Shown: positions 8,958 to 21,051 of the stretch, piece by piece
Numbering within the stretch: position 1 is the stretch's first letter
Layout: each line of letters begins with the position of its first letter
NCBI GenBank assembly: GCA_036897625.1
Contig: JAYMTA010000175.1
Location: forward strand, 1-36,100
Origin: Pelargonium cotyledonis
Taxonomy: Eukaryota > Streptophyta > Magnoliopsida > Geraniales > Geraniaceae
DNA length: 36,100 nt
Direction of reading: 5' to 3'
Notes under the pieces: model-generated
Databases searched by the model: none
Told to the model about the DNA's origin: nothing
Seen by the model: the letters and a program-made list of their open reading frames with translations, nothing else
Made by a program: the position numbers and the translations under genes

Positions 8958-11330
8958 ATGGGTAGGTTGTTTGTGGTGCATCTTGAAGGGAAGATCTATA
9001 GCTGCAAGCACTGTAGAACCCATCTCGCACTTTGTGAAGACATCGTCTCTAAGGTCCTGATTTTTCTTATCTAGCTCTTTTGATCACTTAGTTCTGGTCA
9101 AAATTTCATCTGGGTTTCATCAATTTGGCTGCTTTACTCATTAAAAAATGTTACTTTATGCTTGATTTGTGGATTGAAGCTACTTTGTTAGCTGTCGGAG
9201 GAAGCTATTTTTGGTGTTAGTACTGATAGTGATTAGAGAATTTTGTTAGTTTTAGGAAGATGTAGAGGGTTCCTTATTTGGGACTTTAGTTCTTGAACAG
9301 TAAATGAATGTTTTCTGTATTTACTTTATTGTAGTTTGATTGGCCTATGGATATATTTTTTGTTGTTTGAGGAGCTAGATGATGGTTCTTGTTATGTTTA
9401 GGTAGGATCTTGCTGTTATTGGTTTGTTTCTTAATTAAATTTATGGAGGAGATCATGAATGCTTACTGCATTGCACTGTGGTAGTGTGGCGCAAATTGAA
9501 GAAAACCTTTATGTCAAAATATGAAATTCACTATATTTATGGATGATCTTTCAAGGGAAATTGTGTGCCCCTAACTGTTCTTTTGGGATGGTGATAGAAT
9601 TTCGGGCTTTTGATCATATATGGATGTGAGTTTGTGATTATATGAGTGTATTTTGGATAGCCTGTGTTGCAAATACTGTAAATTCTTGATTCTGTCATGA
9701 ATTTGATGCTTACCAAACTCTAGTTTCTCTGATATTTGAAGGTGCTTTTTTGTGCAAGATAGTATATTGCACCCTTGTGCTCTTTTGCAACAGTTAGCGA
9801 TTCAAGTCTTTAAGCAGCATGAAAAGTTTGAAAATTATTCTTTTATTTGGTACATGGAAGTGATCTATTACTCACGAATTCATCGTTTCAGTCCTTTTTA
9901 TGTATGATGGGTTGGTCTCCCACCTTTCCAAATGCGAGTTGATCAATGTTCCTTCCTGCAGTACGTACTGATGTGCCCTTAAGAGAATCACGTCTAGTTG
10001 TATCCTTGTATGTGTGCACATATACATTTCCATAAGATTAAGTGCAACTCTTTGTGTTGTGACTATGATATAACAGGAGGTCAGGCTCTTGGTAATCACA
10101 GATGAGCTGAGTGTAGACAATCTTTAATGTTTAGATGAGGCTAGACACATCTCCATGATATTGCAACATGTTATAGGATTATCGTTTTTCAAAGTTATGT
10201 TTCCATAATAATGCAAGTGTTCTGACTACATGTTTTGCTTCTCTTTCATTCAGTCTTTCCACTCCAGGCACGGGAAAGCTTATCTCTTCAATAAGGTGTA
10301 AGTTTTCTTGATTTTTGGGCTCCTCAATTCACCTGAAAATGTCTTCATGTTAAGCTAAATGTTAAACACTTGGAAATGCCTTAATGAAGCCAGTCAATCA
10401 CTAGTAAGTACAGTATAGTACCTACTAAAATATCTTAGCTGCACTGGTAGCTAGGACCTATGTCACTAGGTCTAGCAAATATTCAAATATCAGTTGCATC
10501 GAAGATATTCACTTTTCAATTGCCTATGTTTGTTTCATTATTTATGCAGTTGAATTTGGTTCATGGTTGCTTAAAAAAGTCGCATTTTTTACTTTGTGAT
10601 GATGTCTCAGTATAACTATCAGTAATTGCTATAAAATAGTAAAATACTATCAGAATGATCCATACTGATGAGTGAATTCCATGTTGGCATATTGGTTCTG
10701 TAAAACCAAAGACCAAGCCGTTTCTAGACAAGTTGAGTATGCCTGAGTCGGTTTTGTGTTATAATGATCTAAATTGTGAACGATTATGGATTATTGTCTG
10801 AGGGATCCGTGCTTACTTGCTCTTTGGACAAATGAAGTAGTAAGATTATCAATAAATAGGTTGCTCTTTCTCTCATTGAAAATGCTTGACAGAGTGAATG
10901 TGACCATTGGAGACAAAGAAGATAGAATGATGATGACCGGGTTGCACACGGTTGCTGACATTTTCTGTGTTGGATGTGGATCAATCATGGGATGGACCTA
11001 TGTAAGATCAGGAGGCAAAAATGGTGATGGTTTATATATTTTCCCTTGTGGCTGTTAGTTATTCTGATGATTTGTTTCAGGAAAGAGCCCACGAAAAGAA
11101 CCAAAAGTACAAGGAAGGCAAATCTGTCCTAGAGCGGTCAGTTACAATAGATAGATAGTTGTAGATGCATAGATGAAGAATGAATTTTCGAGTTCCTAGC
11201 TTGAATTTGGTTGTAGTGTCTGAGATGGGTTTTGGTGTTGAGCAGGTTTAAGGTGTCTGGTCCTGATGGAAGCCTTTATTGGGTCAGTCATGAAGCACAC
11301 GTCGGTGGGAGTGACGCAGATGATGCTTGA
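8958..11330 (+). CDS. Yippee-like zinc-binding protein
   Basis: Small conserved eukaryotic protein with a Yippee/Mis18-type zinc-ribbon fold. Plant members are poorly characterised, so no process is assigned. Exons: 8958-9053, 10254-10297, 10893-11001, 11081-11136, 11246-11330, all bordered by GT-AG. They join to 129 residues, the usual size for the family (about 120-130). The start [16 protein letters not shown] is highly conserved. Zinc ligands are C16-x2-C19 and C72-x2-C75, with exactly the 52-residue spacing known for Yippee. Other family marks are [28 protein letters not shown] and the end GGSDADDA. Intron 1 is 1,200 bases, about three times the coding length. A LINE lies 240 bases past the stop codon but does not disturb the reading frame. 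Confidence 0.93.
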
Positions 11331-11562
11331 AATCGACACCTCTAATTGCAAATGTACATTCTTTAACCTCCCCCCAAAGTGTTGTTTGCATTCAAATAGT
11401 GAATTCTTGAACTTGTGCTTACTCATTGCTGTGGATAACATAATTTGAAACATTTGAATGGTAATTCTGATTTACCTGCCTTCATCATCCTGTCTTACAA
11501 ATTGCAATTTGACCATAATGTATGGTAGAGATATGCATATTGACTAGCTTTTGTCGACATAC
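11331..11562 (+). other. Yippee 3' flank up to the LINE insertion site
   Basis: Probable 3' untranslated region and poly(A) site of the Yippee gene. No other gene is seen. The LINE target-site duplication begins at 11563. Confidence 0.5.
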
Positions 11563-11572
11563 AAAGAGGGTG
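11563..11572. repeat. LINE target-site duplication, left copy
   Basis: The word AAAGAGGGTG occurs here and again at 13622-13631 immediately after the element's A-rich tail, as expected for target-primed reverse transcription. Confidence 0.75.
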
Positions 11573-13621
11573 CTTTACCCTAGAATCATGTGCTAAGGTT
11601 CGGACGATTATTGCGATTTTTGAGGTGGCATCGGGCCAATCTATAAGTAAGCAAAAATCTGAAGGGTTCTACAGCCCGAATACTCCCCGAATATTCATAA
11701 GAATCTTTCAAGGAATCTTATCATATAAACTGGTTCATAATCCTGGGAGATACCTTGGAATTCCTGAGTTAAGCTCAATCTCCAAAAAGGGAATGTTCTT
11801 TCATATCAAAAAGAATATTCAGCAAAACCTCCAAGGATGGAAACTTAATCTCCTTTCACAGGCAGGTAAGCTTACTCTCATCCAGTCTACCCTCAACTCT
11901 ATCCCGCTCTTCATTATGAATCTGTTTGATATGCCTAAATATTTTTCTAATTGGCTAGACGGCTTCATAGCTAAGTTTTGGTGGTCGATATCAGGAGCGG
12001 AGAAAGGTATTCACTGGATTAAACGTAACATTCTGGCTTGGCCCAAAGGCAAAGGGGGCCTGGGATTAAGAAATACTCATAGTTTTAATGTGGCTCTTCT
12101 GGCAAGTCAATTCAAAAGAATTATGGCTGATCCGAACAGTCTTGTTCACAGGGCTCTTGTTGGGAAGTATGAGGTTGACAATTCCCTCTGGAACCAAAAG
12201 ATTAAACAACCATGCTCTTGGATCTGGAGGAGTCTTTGTAAAAGAAGAGAATTATTAATCAATAATATGATCTGGGGTATTGGCAATGGCAAAACGGTCA
12301 TAATCTTTCGAGGCAAATTGCTTGAAAATGGATTAATTCCCTTCTCAAACCTTAGCTCTCTCAATGAAAATGATAAAGTGGAGAAGCTCTTGTTTCAATC
12401 CCCTAGATCTTGGAATCAGGATCTCATTTATCAGTCTTTTCCTACCAGCATTGTTAACCAAATCATCAGCATTCGAATCCCTAAATGGGGTGACGATATT
12501 GTCAGACTCAAATGGGCTAATGGCTATGGACCTCAGGATTCCTTCTCGGTCAAGAAAGCCTATGATATATGTAAAGAGGCTCGGAACCCTAGTCCCTTGT
12601 CAGCTTAAGATTCCCCTATCAATTGGAAACGTTTGTGGAGTTTGAAACTTCCTGAAAAACTAAAAATTTTTTGGTGGAAAATCTTGAACGCAGCTATAGG
12701 TACAAAGGATTCTCTTTTTAAAAGGAACCTGAGCCCGTCGGATTGCTGTCCCAGATGTTTTACGCATCTCGAGACGGCTGACCATATGCTCTTCAGTTGT
12801 CCGGATAGTGCAAATTTTTGGTTTGCCTCCCCCCTCACGATTAGGGCCGATAAAGTTATTTCAAGTAGGAAATGGATTCACTGGCTCCTGTCCAAAGTCA
12901 ACTCTAAGGATAGCTCATCTCGCAATGTTCTTATTTGGAGCTTTGCCATTGCTTGGGAACTCTGGAAAGAGAGAAATAATACCCTCTTTAGAGGATCCCC
13001 GTTATCAATTTCAAAGGTCCTCCATGAAGCAGCTAATTTGGCTCATTCTTTATCCTCATGCTTTGGGAATTCTCCAAAAGTTCAGGGTAACATCAACCAT
13101 CCCGAGCACTCCATATTGAACAACGTCTATGACAAAGCTTCCTTAATCTGCCTCTATGACGGATCCTTCTCTCAAAACTCTGCTGGGATAGGTTGGGAAC
13201 TCCAAGACAAGCATGGGAAAATTGTTGCCAGTCTTAGTGATCAATCGAGAGCATCTAGTGCTCTCGAGCGGAAACTGAAGCAGTCTTGTCAGCTTGTTCC
13301 TTTATATATCATTATAAAATTAAAAATATATGTATTCTCACTGATTCCATGACTCTTTTCAGGGACATCCAGAAGTGTAGAAACCCCAGTGGATCCAGCA
13401 AAGTAGACATCAGGGCAGCCCTTGTGGACATTCATCACGTCCTTCTTTGTAGTCACCTTAGAGGTGACTTTTTGTATGTAAATAGATGTATGGTTGGCCC
13501 TGCTCACCTTTTAGCTAAAATGGGCTCTAAAGGCCTAAGCAAACAATGGTCGTATAATAACTTAATGTATGTTTACTCTGCTTAATCTATATTATGTTTA
13601 ATTATCAAAAAAAGAAAAGAA
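11573..13621 (+). mobile_element. 5'-truncated, decayed L1-type LINE (ORF2 C-terminal part)
   Basis: A non-LTR retrotransposon remnant. Reading from about 11574, the translation shows the end of reverse transcriptase (ASGQSIS..KSEGF, then YLGIP, LSQAGKLTLIQS and GKGGLGLRN), then the plant LINE zinc-binding region (CCPRC...HMLFSC, about 12753-12800), then an RNase H domain (LYDGSF, 13153-13170). Endonuclease and the RT catalytic core are missing, so the copy is strongly 5'-truncated. It is dead: an in-frame TAA at 12606-12608 interrupts the frame, and RNase H continues in another frame after about 13290 (ILTDSM, AHLLAK). The end, at about 13606-13621, is an A-rich tail. A 10-base target duplication flanks it. 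Confidence 0.88.
11583..13585 (+). pseudogene. LINE ORF2 remnant (RT C-terminus, zinc region, RNase H)
   Basis: Protein-coding part of the LINE above. The uninterrupted pieces are about 11583-12605 and 12609-13352 in the same frame, separated by one nonsense codon, and about 13286-13585 in a second frame. The shift falls inside RNase H, between the first catalytic Asp region and the TDS motif, so no functional RNase H can be made. No start codon at the proper N-terminus exists. Confidence 0.85.
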
Positions 13622-13631
13622 AAAGAGGGTG
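13622..13631. repeat. LINE target-site duplication, right copy
   Basis: AAAGAGGGTG, identical to 11563-11572; the following bases also resemble each other (TGTTT versus TGCTTT). Confidence 0.75.
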
Positions 13632-14386
13632 TTTGAATTACATTCTCGCAAACGAAGCTTACAAGCAGTTGTTGTGATACAAATTTTTTAAAGGAATAAG
13701 AAGTTAATTGTTCGGTAACACTACGGATAAATATATTATCTGTTTGATTCTTCAAAATTTCTTTTTTATATTTAGAATGATATTACTATCAAAATTCTCA
13801 AATTTTGTCTATAATTTATGTTTAGCTCAAATTATATGAAATTGACTATAAATCTCCCAAATAGGACATTTAAGGAGAAAATTTTAAAGTTTTCTTTATT
13901 GTTGTCAAGTAGAGTATAAGTTGATCATTGTCTTTTAATTGTTTACATTGGCTTTTTTTTCTTTTCTTTTCTTTTTGTCAAGGATGAAAAGTTGGGAACC
14001 CCAATTTTTTTTCCAACTTATGAGCTGCTTTTAAGTAGCTGCTTAGGAGTTATTTGAAGTTTATCAAACAAGTAACTTCAAATTTTGAAATTTAATACTT
14101 ATGAGATGAACTGACCAGCTTATAAGTTAATTAATTCCAATTCTTTCAGTAGATTATTATCCATGAATGTCTTGCCGTAATGGATGAACTATAAAGCAAG
14201 CTTGTTGAGTTGGATTCACGTCTTCAACACCTAACGTATATTAATTTATTTACACCCACTTGTCATTGCAAATTAATATATTTCAATTAATAGTCATTAG
14301 GTTAAGTGGCTCTATCACTTCCTCATCTTAAAAGTATATGTATGGAAAGACACTTTTTATGAACAAAAATGCAATGTTTATTAGAA
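13632..14386. other. AT-rich intergenic DNA
   Basis: No gene, RNA or clear repeat is seen in this stretch between the LINE and the foldback element. Confidence 0.6.
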
Positions 14387-14744
14387 GGTAATAGACTCAA
14401 TTTGGTTTCCGAACTTTGATGTTTTGATATAATTTGATCAATAATTTTTTTTTAACTAAAAATAGTCTCTGAATTTTTGTGTTTCGCCCCAATTTGATAT
14501 TGAACTTTTAGTTATTGACCCAATTTGGTCCCCAAACTTTTGATATAAGCTCTAGCTAAGAGTAATGATCATTTTAAGTCAATATGTGAAAGTTTATGGA
14601 CCAAGTCGAGTCAAAACAAAGGTCATGGATCAAATTGGGCCGAAACACGAATGTGCATGGACTATTTTTTATTAAATAAAATTTAAGATCTAAATTTAGT
14701 CAAAACATAAAAAAAAAATCGGAAACCAAATTAGATTTTCTACC
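14387..14744. mobile_element. Foldback (near-complete inverted repeat) MITE-like element
   Basis: The two halves are reverse complements over nearly the full 358 bases. GGTA at 14387-14390 pairs with TACC at 14741-14744. AATTTGGTTTCCGA at 14399-14412 pairs with 14719-14732 exactly. The 20-base word at 14479-14498 (GTGTTTCGCCCC...) pairs with 14629-14648 at 19 of 20 positions. The word at 14522-14541 pairs with the stretch around 14586-14606. The centre is near 14560. There is no coding capacity. An RNA copy would form one long hairpin. I could not define a convincing target-site duplication, so the superfamily is open. Confidence 0.8.
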
Positions 14745-15112
14745 TCGTAATTGTTGAATTGGACCAATTCGTTTGACCGTGCCCCAAGGTACTAATTTGA
14801 TTCTCTACTAAAATAGTTAGAACCAAAAACCGATATATAAAACTTAAATTTAACCAAAAAGAGAATTGGTCCGAATATAAAGACATTGCATATATGGAAA
14901 TGAGAAGTTCATAAAAATTCTGTAACATTGCGTGTATTTACAACTATGCGTTTCGGTAAATACACAACATAGATTATGCATCCATGTAACAAGAAAACTT
15001 ATTCATTCAGCAAATATTGTCGAACAAAACCCGTACAAATAACAAATGCGAGCTTGAAATCTGCAAGAGCTCGCTCACACTGGAAACTGGTTGGTTCCGT
15101 ATGAAAACTGAA
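14745..15112. other. Intergenic DNA and ATE 3' flank
   Basis: No gene seen. A near-palindrome GAATTGGACCAATTC lies near 14757-14771, and a related GAATTGGTCC near 14863. The right part should contain the ATE 3' untranslated region (minus strand). Confidence 0.5.
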
Positions 15113-18100
15113 TCAACCCAGTAAATAAACCATTCGCTCGGACAGGTCTGAGCCAACCACTTTCACGTAGCTATGCAACTGGGTCTCCAAGAAGCTCCTC
15201 TCACGGGCACCAATAGAATGTTGTAGATCCTACAGATAGCAAAGATGGGATGATTAAACAAGATTACAGAAGAGAGCGGGATTGAAACAGATAACGAATT
15301 CCAGGGGCGACCCCGTCAAAGCATTTGAAGCCTACACTTCAGATAAAGAAATGTTTCTACCTTGTATCTCATACGAGTCCCTTGCAACCCAATCAAAATT
15401 TTGCTGGCATCGCTATCTTTTATCTCAGCAGATGAAATGTCACTGATTTCGGGGCCTGATTCATCATCAGAGCTTTCACATTCAGTATCAATTTCTTCAC
15501 TACCATTCATGTATACGTCATTGGAGTCCTCCTGTCCAATATCATAGTGCTTTGGCTCCATGTCAACTTCAGCAAGTTGAGGTGCTCCAGATTCTGCATA
15601 TTGCAAAATAGCAAAATCTGATAGGACGACATATGGATTTTTATCTAGCAGTGTTCTAGCAATGTCAAATGACACCCACCTGAAGATAACATTTCAGCTT
15701 GTTAGCCCCACCCCATTTAAACATTAAATGTCACAGGGAAAGCAATTAGTCAATTGATGTACAATGGAGAGATGTGATTGAATATTTATAAAAAAAAGCA
15801 GAGGTTATTCATAATTATGTCTTTGGCTTGAACAGTAGAGCAAAATTTAAAACTGAAAAGCCAGACTTGTCGTCCATAGTCGTGAAGTCGTGTGGATGGA
15901 CAGGATGGTGAGTAGGGATATCAAGCCCAGAGTTTGGGGCTGGAAACCGTAATATTTCATAAAGCAATAAAAAATGTTAGGTGGGGACAAAACTTACTGG
16001 TAACGAAGAGGACAGAGTAGCTCAGATGGGCGGTACGCAGCTTTATATCTCATCTTGTTGCAGGAATGAATGTAATAGCCAAGATAATAATACTGAAGAC
16101 TAGGGCAATTGACTTGGTTCTCTTTTATCCAATCTATTTCCTGCAGAGCTGAATATTTTCCTAGGGATAAAAAAGCGAAGTCTGGGTCCCAGAATAAATA
16201 TTTGCTTGAGAGACATTTAGGGAGGATATCTACGACACCAACTGCAACAAGACGGCCATCAAGCACATACAGCTGATGAAAAGAACCGAAACCACAATTA
16301 GGAACTGTACCATCACCTGTTGGTGGGATGAATACTAGAGGAGTGTCAACTAGAAACCTTCTGTATGAACTTTCGGTGACATGATTTGGTGCATCATTGT
16401 GCACTTTAATCTGATATCGTTTATACAAGGCAAATTCTTCGGGGTCAAAACTTGCCCTTTTCAAATGGATCTCAAGCCTTTGCCTTTTTCTCTGAGGATT
16501 TCCAGAACATCCCTTCAAAGAATACTTTTTACTTCTACATCCTGTGGCAGAAACTTTAGTAACAATTTGAGCAGGGTCATTCAACGAAGCTTGTTTTGCA
16601 GCACCATAGAAATTAATGTGTCCATTGCAAGCCTTAATTGACAGACCAGACGTTCCAATCAACTCAGTCAATGAACTTACCAGTTTTTCTGCAATAATTT
16701 TGGGAGATGAGTTGTTTTCATCTGCATTATGTCCTAGTAATCTTAACTGGTCGACATCCCTTTTTGATGACAGGATCCGCCTTAAAGAGGCCGCCATCTG
16801 GAATGCGATACTGCTAGAGTATAAGAGATCTCCTGGTCCTTCAACAAGTAACTTCTTTTTGGCGAGTGTAACCTTTTTGACAGTTGCTTTAGGTAACTCA
16901 ATGACAGATGGGAATTCTCCACTTTCAGTGAATGCATGCATCACACTGTCAATCTGGTCTGATAAATAATGCATAACTTTTTCAGCCTCCTCCTCACCAT
17001 TACGAGGGAAATATTCATTTGCTGCAGAGTTCGAAACTTCATGACCAGTAAAGTTGCATGCATCCACTTTCGTATTTGGATCCTCGACAAAATCAGCTGA
17101 TTTTGAATCCATTGTGCCCTCTAAAAACCTGGGGGTAAATCACACACAAATATGAGTCTCAATTCTAGTATTTCAAACATCCATATCCTGTAAAACCAAA
17201 TATTAGTCTGGCATTAAACAATTTAAAGAGGGGATAATGAAGGAAGCAGATTCAATCAGCTAGTTCACATACTTGAGGAAAGGAAACCATTCAAAAAATG
17301 AAAAGGTCAGTCATAAAAGCAAGTCATCTTCTGGCATAGAAATATCGATCCAAAGAGGGAACAGTTATCTATGTTCATCCACTTAGTTTTTCACCAGGGG
17401 TAATGAGGAAAGTTGAATTAATGCTTTGACATCAAGGTAATAGACACACATCCAAGAGCAAACAAAAATAGAAACGAAGACACCAAATATAGAGGAAAGG
17501 AATACTAAAATATAAAAGAACCGATAAGCAAATTATATATCATCAAGAAATTGAGGGAAAGGACATACAAAAAGCACCTTTGGATACGTCTAGAAACTCG
17601 AAGTTGCTCTTTTGAAGGAACAAAATCATTCGCTTTCAGACGAATAGTATATGCAGGGCAGCATGTCCTTTCCATCTCAGGTTTATATAGGAAACAGCCA
17701 GACCTTCTCCAACCCCGATCAAGAAGATCTATACCAAGATGTCTCAATTGTAATTAAATGGCAACAAAGGTGATGAAACATTCACAGAGAAAGATACTGA
17801 AATTATTGTGCACTTGCAGATATGGCTACTACCATTTCATGAGGGGGTACTATCACAATCTTTTTTGGAGATTTGATTGCTACAAAAAATGCATTTTAAG
17901 CGAAACATAGTTGATCCATTATGCTGAGGGGATCATGTTTGTCACAAAAGTGAAAATTCACATGTGATAGAATAATTATGAACCAGAATACATCAGACTG
18001 TACAAGGACACAAATGAAAATTTGTGGCAGCAATACCTTAACAGCTAATGATCACTGATCAGTATGTGAACAAGAATCTGGATGGCACTATAAATGACAT

Positions 18101-19282
18101 AGCAATCCAACAGCTAGGAGGCAAGGATGAGAAATAATGAAGGACCACTAGAGGTCATTCTATGTATGGATGTGAAAAATAACAATGAGTGTTAATTTTG
18201 CAAAACTTATAAAGACGCAAAGTGCGCCAACCTTGGTAATCATCAACTGTAATGCTCTGTGCCAACAAACCTGCAAAAACAAAGAACAATAAATAGTAAT
18301 ATCTTAAGCAACTCACTTGACTGCATATTAAAATAACAAGCAATCTATTTAGTATTTATTACCAACAAGCTAATGACCAGACTTTTAAGATGGAACCAGT
18401 GCTTTAATATTGAAAAACTGACATTTGTCAATTGTTTGCTTCAGTTGGTTAATCTGTGTCTCAAATATAATTTTCATCACTAATCTATTTGGCATGATCA
18501 GTGTCTTCCATTAATCCTTCCTTTTGATCTAGTAACTTGGATTTGAGTTAAGAGGCCAACAGTCACCATTGAATCTGTAAACAAAGTTCAATGGTGACTA
18601 TGACTATTAATTACAACGTAGACTATTCTTCATAACTATGATCTGTAGGAGAACTTTTCCATCAAATGCACCTCAACTCAACCGTTTAACAAGGCCACGT
18701 TATTTACAAAACAACAACCTTGTTTGATGCAAACAAAAAGTCCAGATAACGATTTGGTTTGTTCCAATGTTTTGGTATCAAAAGGACAAGAACAAAAACT
18801 GAACTTCATCATCCAAACACTTAGAATATTTCAAAAATTGAATAACTCCTTCCATCTTCTGCGGGATCAAACTAAGTGAAAGCTTGCTCAATTCAACTAT
18901 TCAAGACAGCCATATCTGTTCGACATTTAGCATCAATCACGCACAAAAATCACGACTTTCCTATCAGATATATACCAAGCAAACTACTCAAAATTCAAGC
19001 AAACACCACCAGAAACAGAAAAGAAAAGGTAAACAACTTGGGAACCTATGATCAAAATCAGTCAAAAACGATCACAATTGCCAATACAATCCGATCATTC
19101 ACCAATCATATTAATCAAGAACAAAAAAACAAACCGTGAGAGATGCTACTCCGAGCGGCGGATCTGCAATAGCCGCAAGTGCTTTGGCGCCTGCCGCAGT
19201 CCCCGACGACGCTTTGCCCTCTGGTAGCGTTGCTACTGCTAGCATCGCTTCTGGTCTTCCCTGCCATTTTCGATTTCTTCAT
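15113..19282 (-). CDS. ATE1: Arginyl-tRNA--protein transferase (ATE)
   Basis: Transfers Arg from Arg-tRNA to proteins with N-terminal Asp, Glu or oxidised Cys, creating N-degrons for proteasomal decay (in plants also the ERF-VII oxygen/NO-sensing route). Minus-strand exons: 19282-19135, 18270-18232, 17728-17578, 17128-15998, 15679-15361, 15229-15113. They join in frame to 634 residues, close to the known plant size of about 630. The N-domain has C36-G-Y-C39 and C85-C86, the conserved Cys cluster reported to bind an Fe-S cluster in yeast ATE1. The GNAT-like C-domain lies at about 340-515 (DTPLVFIP, FHQLYVLDG, YLGYYIHSC, YRPSELLCP). A plant-type acidic segment follows (exon 5). Two in-frame ATGs exist (19282 and 19267); the second starts MAGKTRSD, and either could be used. 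All introns are GT-AG. It is not possible to say whether this is orthologous to Arabidopsis ATE1 or ATE2. Confidence 0.94.
18561..18599. repeat. 13-bp perfect inverted repeat in ATE intron 1
   Basis: AGTCACCATTGAA (18561-18573) and its exact reverse complement (18587-18599) are separated by 13 bases. The structure sits in the 864-base first intron of the ATE gene. Its function is unknown. Confidence 0.85.
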
Positions 19283-19770
19283 CGTCAACTCTGCAAAATC
19301 ACATGATTCGGTTTTGGGGTTTTAGCAACAAAACGACGCAGTTTGACTCACCCTCTCAATCTAATCGTCCATTCTCCATAGCCTTTCGCTATATTCCCTC
19401 AGACTCAGAGACTCTCCCACAATTAATTTGTTTTCTTTCTACTTATTTTTGGTTAGTTGTTTTCCCTCACATGGGTTTCAATTCTATCCTATCCAAATTT
19501 CATAGTATCGGCATTTTCGGATTAGAATTTAGATTACAAGTGTTTCAAGTTGTCCGTTTAAATATATGCCCATACAAATTCATATTATCGCCTCTAACAC
19601 CATCTATTTAATTTTTGTATCCTCACTTTTATAACGGAAGAGAAACAATAATCAATTGTCACATCAACCATTTGACACAATAGTTTTTTTTTTCTTTCTA
19701 TTTATGAGCATTTGAACAGTGTCATGAAATAATTTTTTTCTTACCTTGAACAACCATCCTTCAATTAGGG
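19283..19770. other. ATE upstream region
   Basis: Promoter and leader of the ATE gene are expected here on the minus strand. The word AAAACGACGCAGTTT near 19331-19345 resembles an ACGACG/CGTCGT word often seen in plant upstream regions. No TATA box is clear. Open frames here show no domain. Confidence 0.45.
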
Positions 19771-20335
19771 ACACTGGATAAACTCTCTCCCGATCTGTCC
19801 AACAACAATTAGCCGCCACCCGGCCGTCCCTATCACACCATACCGATTGAAACTTGGCTTGCCCATGACCTAGTCTTACCACATGGGCCAACCCTAAGTC
19901 CTATCACGGACCTTGGCAAACGGGAACCGTTAGGTTCGCATCTTGCAGCTGTTTTGGCCCTCCATCATCTCCTTGACCGCCATGACCATAACCATAGTTG
20001 ATGATGACCAAATCATCGTCAACCTCCATATTCTGTACCCCTCGGACCACATTGTCCACTGATTCCGCCATCGGACAAAAGCCCTTCAACCGAGCCAGCG
20101 CCGCTCTCGACCCAACGCTTACCACCATCGCACCATTGTCGCTTACCTACCATTGGTTGCTTGAAGCCATCAACGTTAGTAAAACCAACAAAACTCGATA
20201 TCCGCTCTTGTCTTTGTTTGCTTCATGCACCACTGCTCCGCTCAACCGATCTGCACTCACTAGCACAACCGCTTCCCGTATAGTAAACCCTATCAGTCAC
20301 AACTTCACAAACCTTAGCTTCCCACAATAATCTTA
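19771..20335. other. GC-rich patch of unknown origin
   Basis: About 560 bases that are visibly richer in G and C than the AT-rich DNA on both sides. Open frames exist on both strands (for example 19998-20330 plus; 20128-19904 and 19891-19664 minus), but none has a recognisable domain and none is clearly favoured. It could be a degraded gene or transposon fragment, or a recent insertion. I do not call a gene. Confidence 0.4.
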
Positions 20336-20880
20336 GGTTTTACACTCCAAGGAGAGACAACCCACTTTTTCTTTCTGAACTTTACAATTGATACGTAGCA
20401 TTTTTTTAATAATTTTTATTTATGTCAATAAAATAACAAAGTTTCAATTTTATGAATTTGAGAAAATCAAACATTACTAATCCTAAAGAACTGAAAAATA
20501 AACAGCAAAAAAATACAACAATATCGTATTTGTTACAATCAACGTTTTTCAAATATAAAAGTTGCACACTTTCTCTCAAAAAAAAGTTGCACATTTAAAA
20601 TACAAATCAATGTATACATTGAAAATAAATAAATTCAATAATTAATCAAAGTTTCTTTACTTATAGAAGTTGTAATCTAAATCATCGAGTCATTCAAATT
20701 TAAATCGAACTTATAAGAAACAACACGTGTACCGCCAATCAACATTAACGAAAGACTATCAAAAGACAATATCTAGAAGTTCTACCTTCCTCCAAGTACT
20801 AGGTTGTAACTAACAAACTTAGAATCTTCGTATCTATTAAGAGACTCAACAAGCTCTCGCATCCACCTCACTATCCAATG

Positions 20881-20919
20881 ACAAAAAAACAAAAACAAAA
20901 ACAAAAACAAAAAACAAAT
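20881..20919. repeat. CAAAAA-type simple repeat
   Basis: Repeated C(A)5-7 units in tandem; a low-complexity stretch. Confidence 0.85.
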
Positions 20920-21051
20920 ATTAGCGATGACCCATTTCTCAAAGGGAAAGGATTGGTGCATGTGTCTTTATTTCTTGTGTGTTACATGTGCGTTTTAGTT
21001 ACAAACTACACAAAATTTAATTGGATTGCGTTTTGATATGAAAATATATTA

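Noticed and set aside
12146-12838. Extra open frames inside the LINE on both strands
   Set aside because: The RT/RNase H frame explains the region; the others are shadows.
19998-20330. 110-codon open frame in the GC-rich patch as a gene
   Set aside because: No recognisable domain, competing frames on both strands and no promoter or splice context; kept only as an unexplained GC-rich patch.
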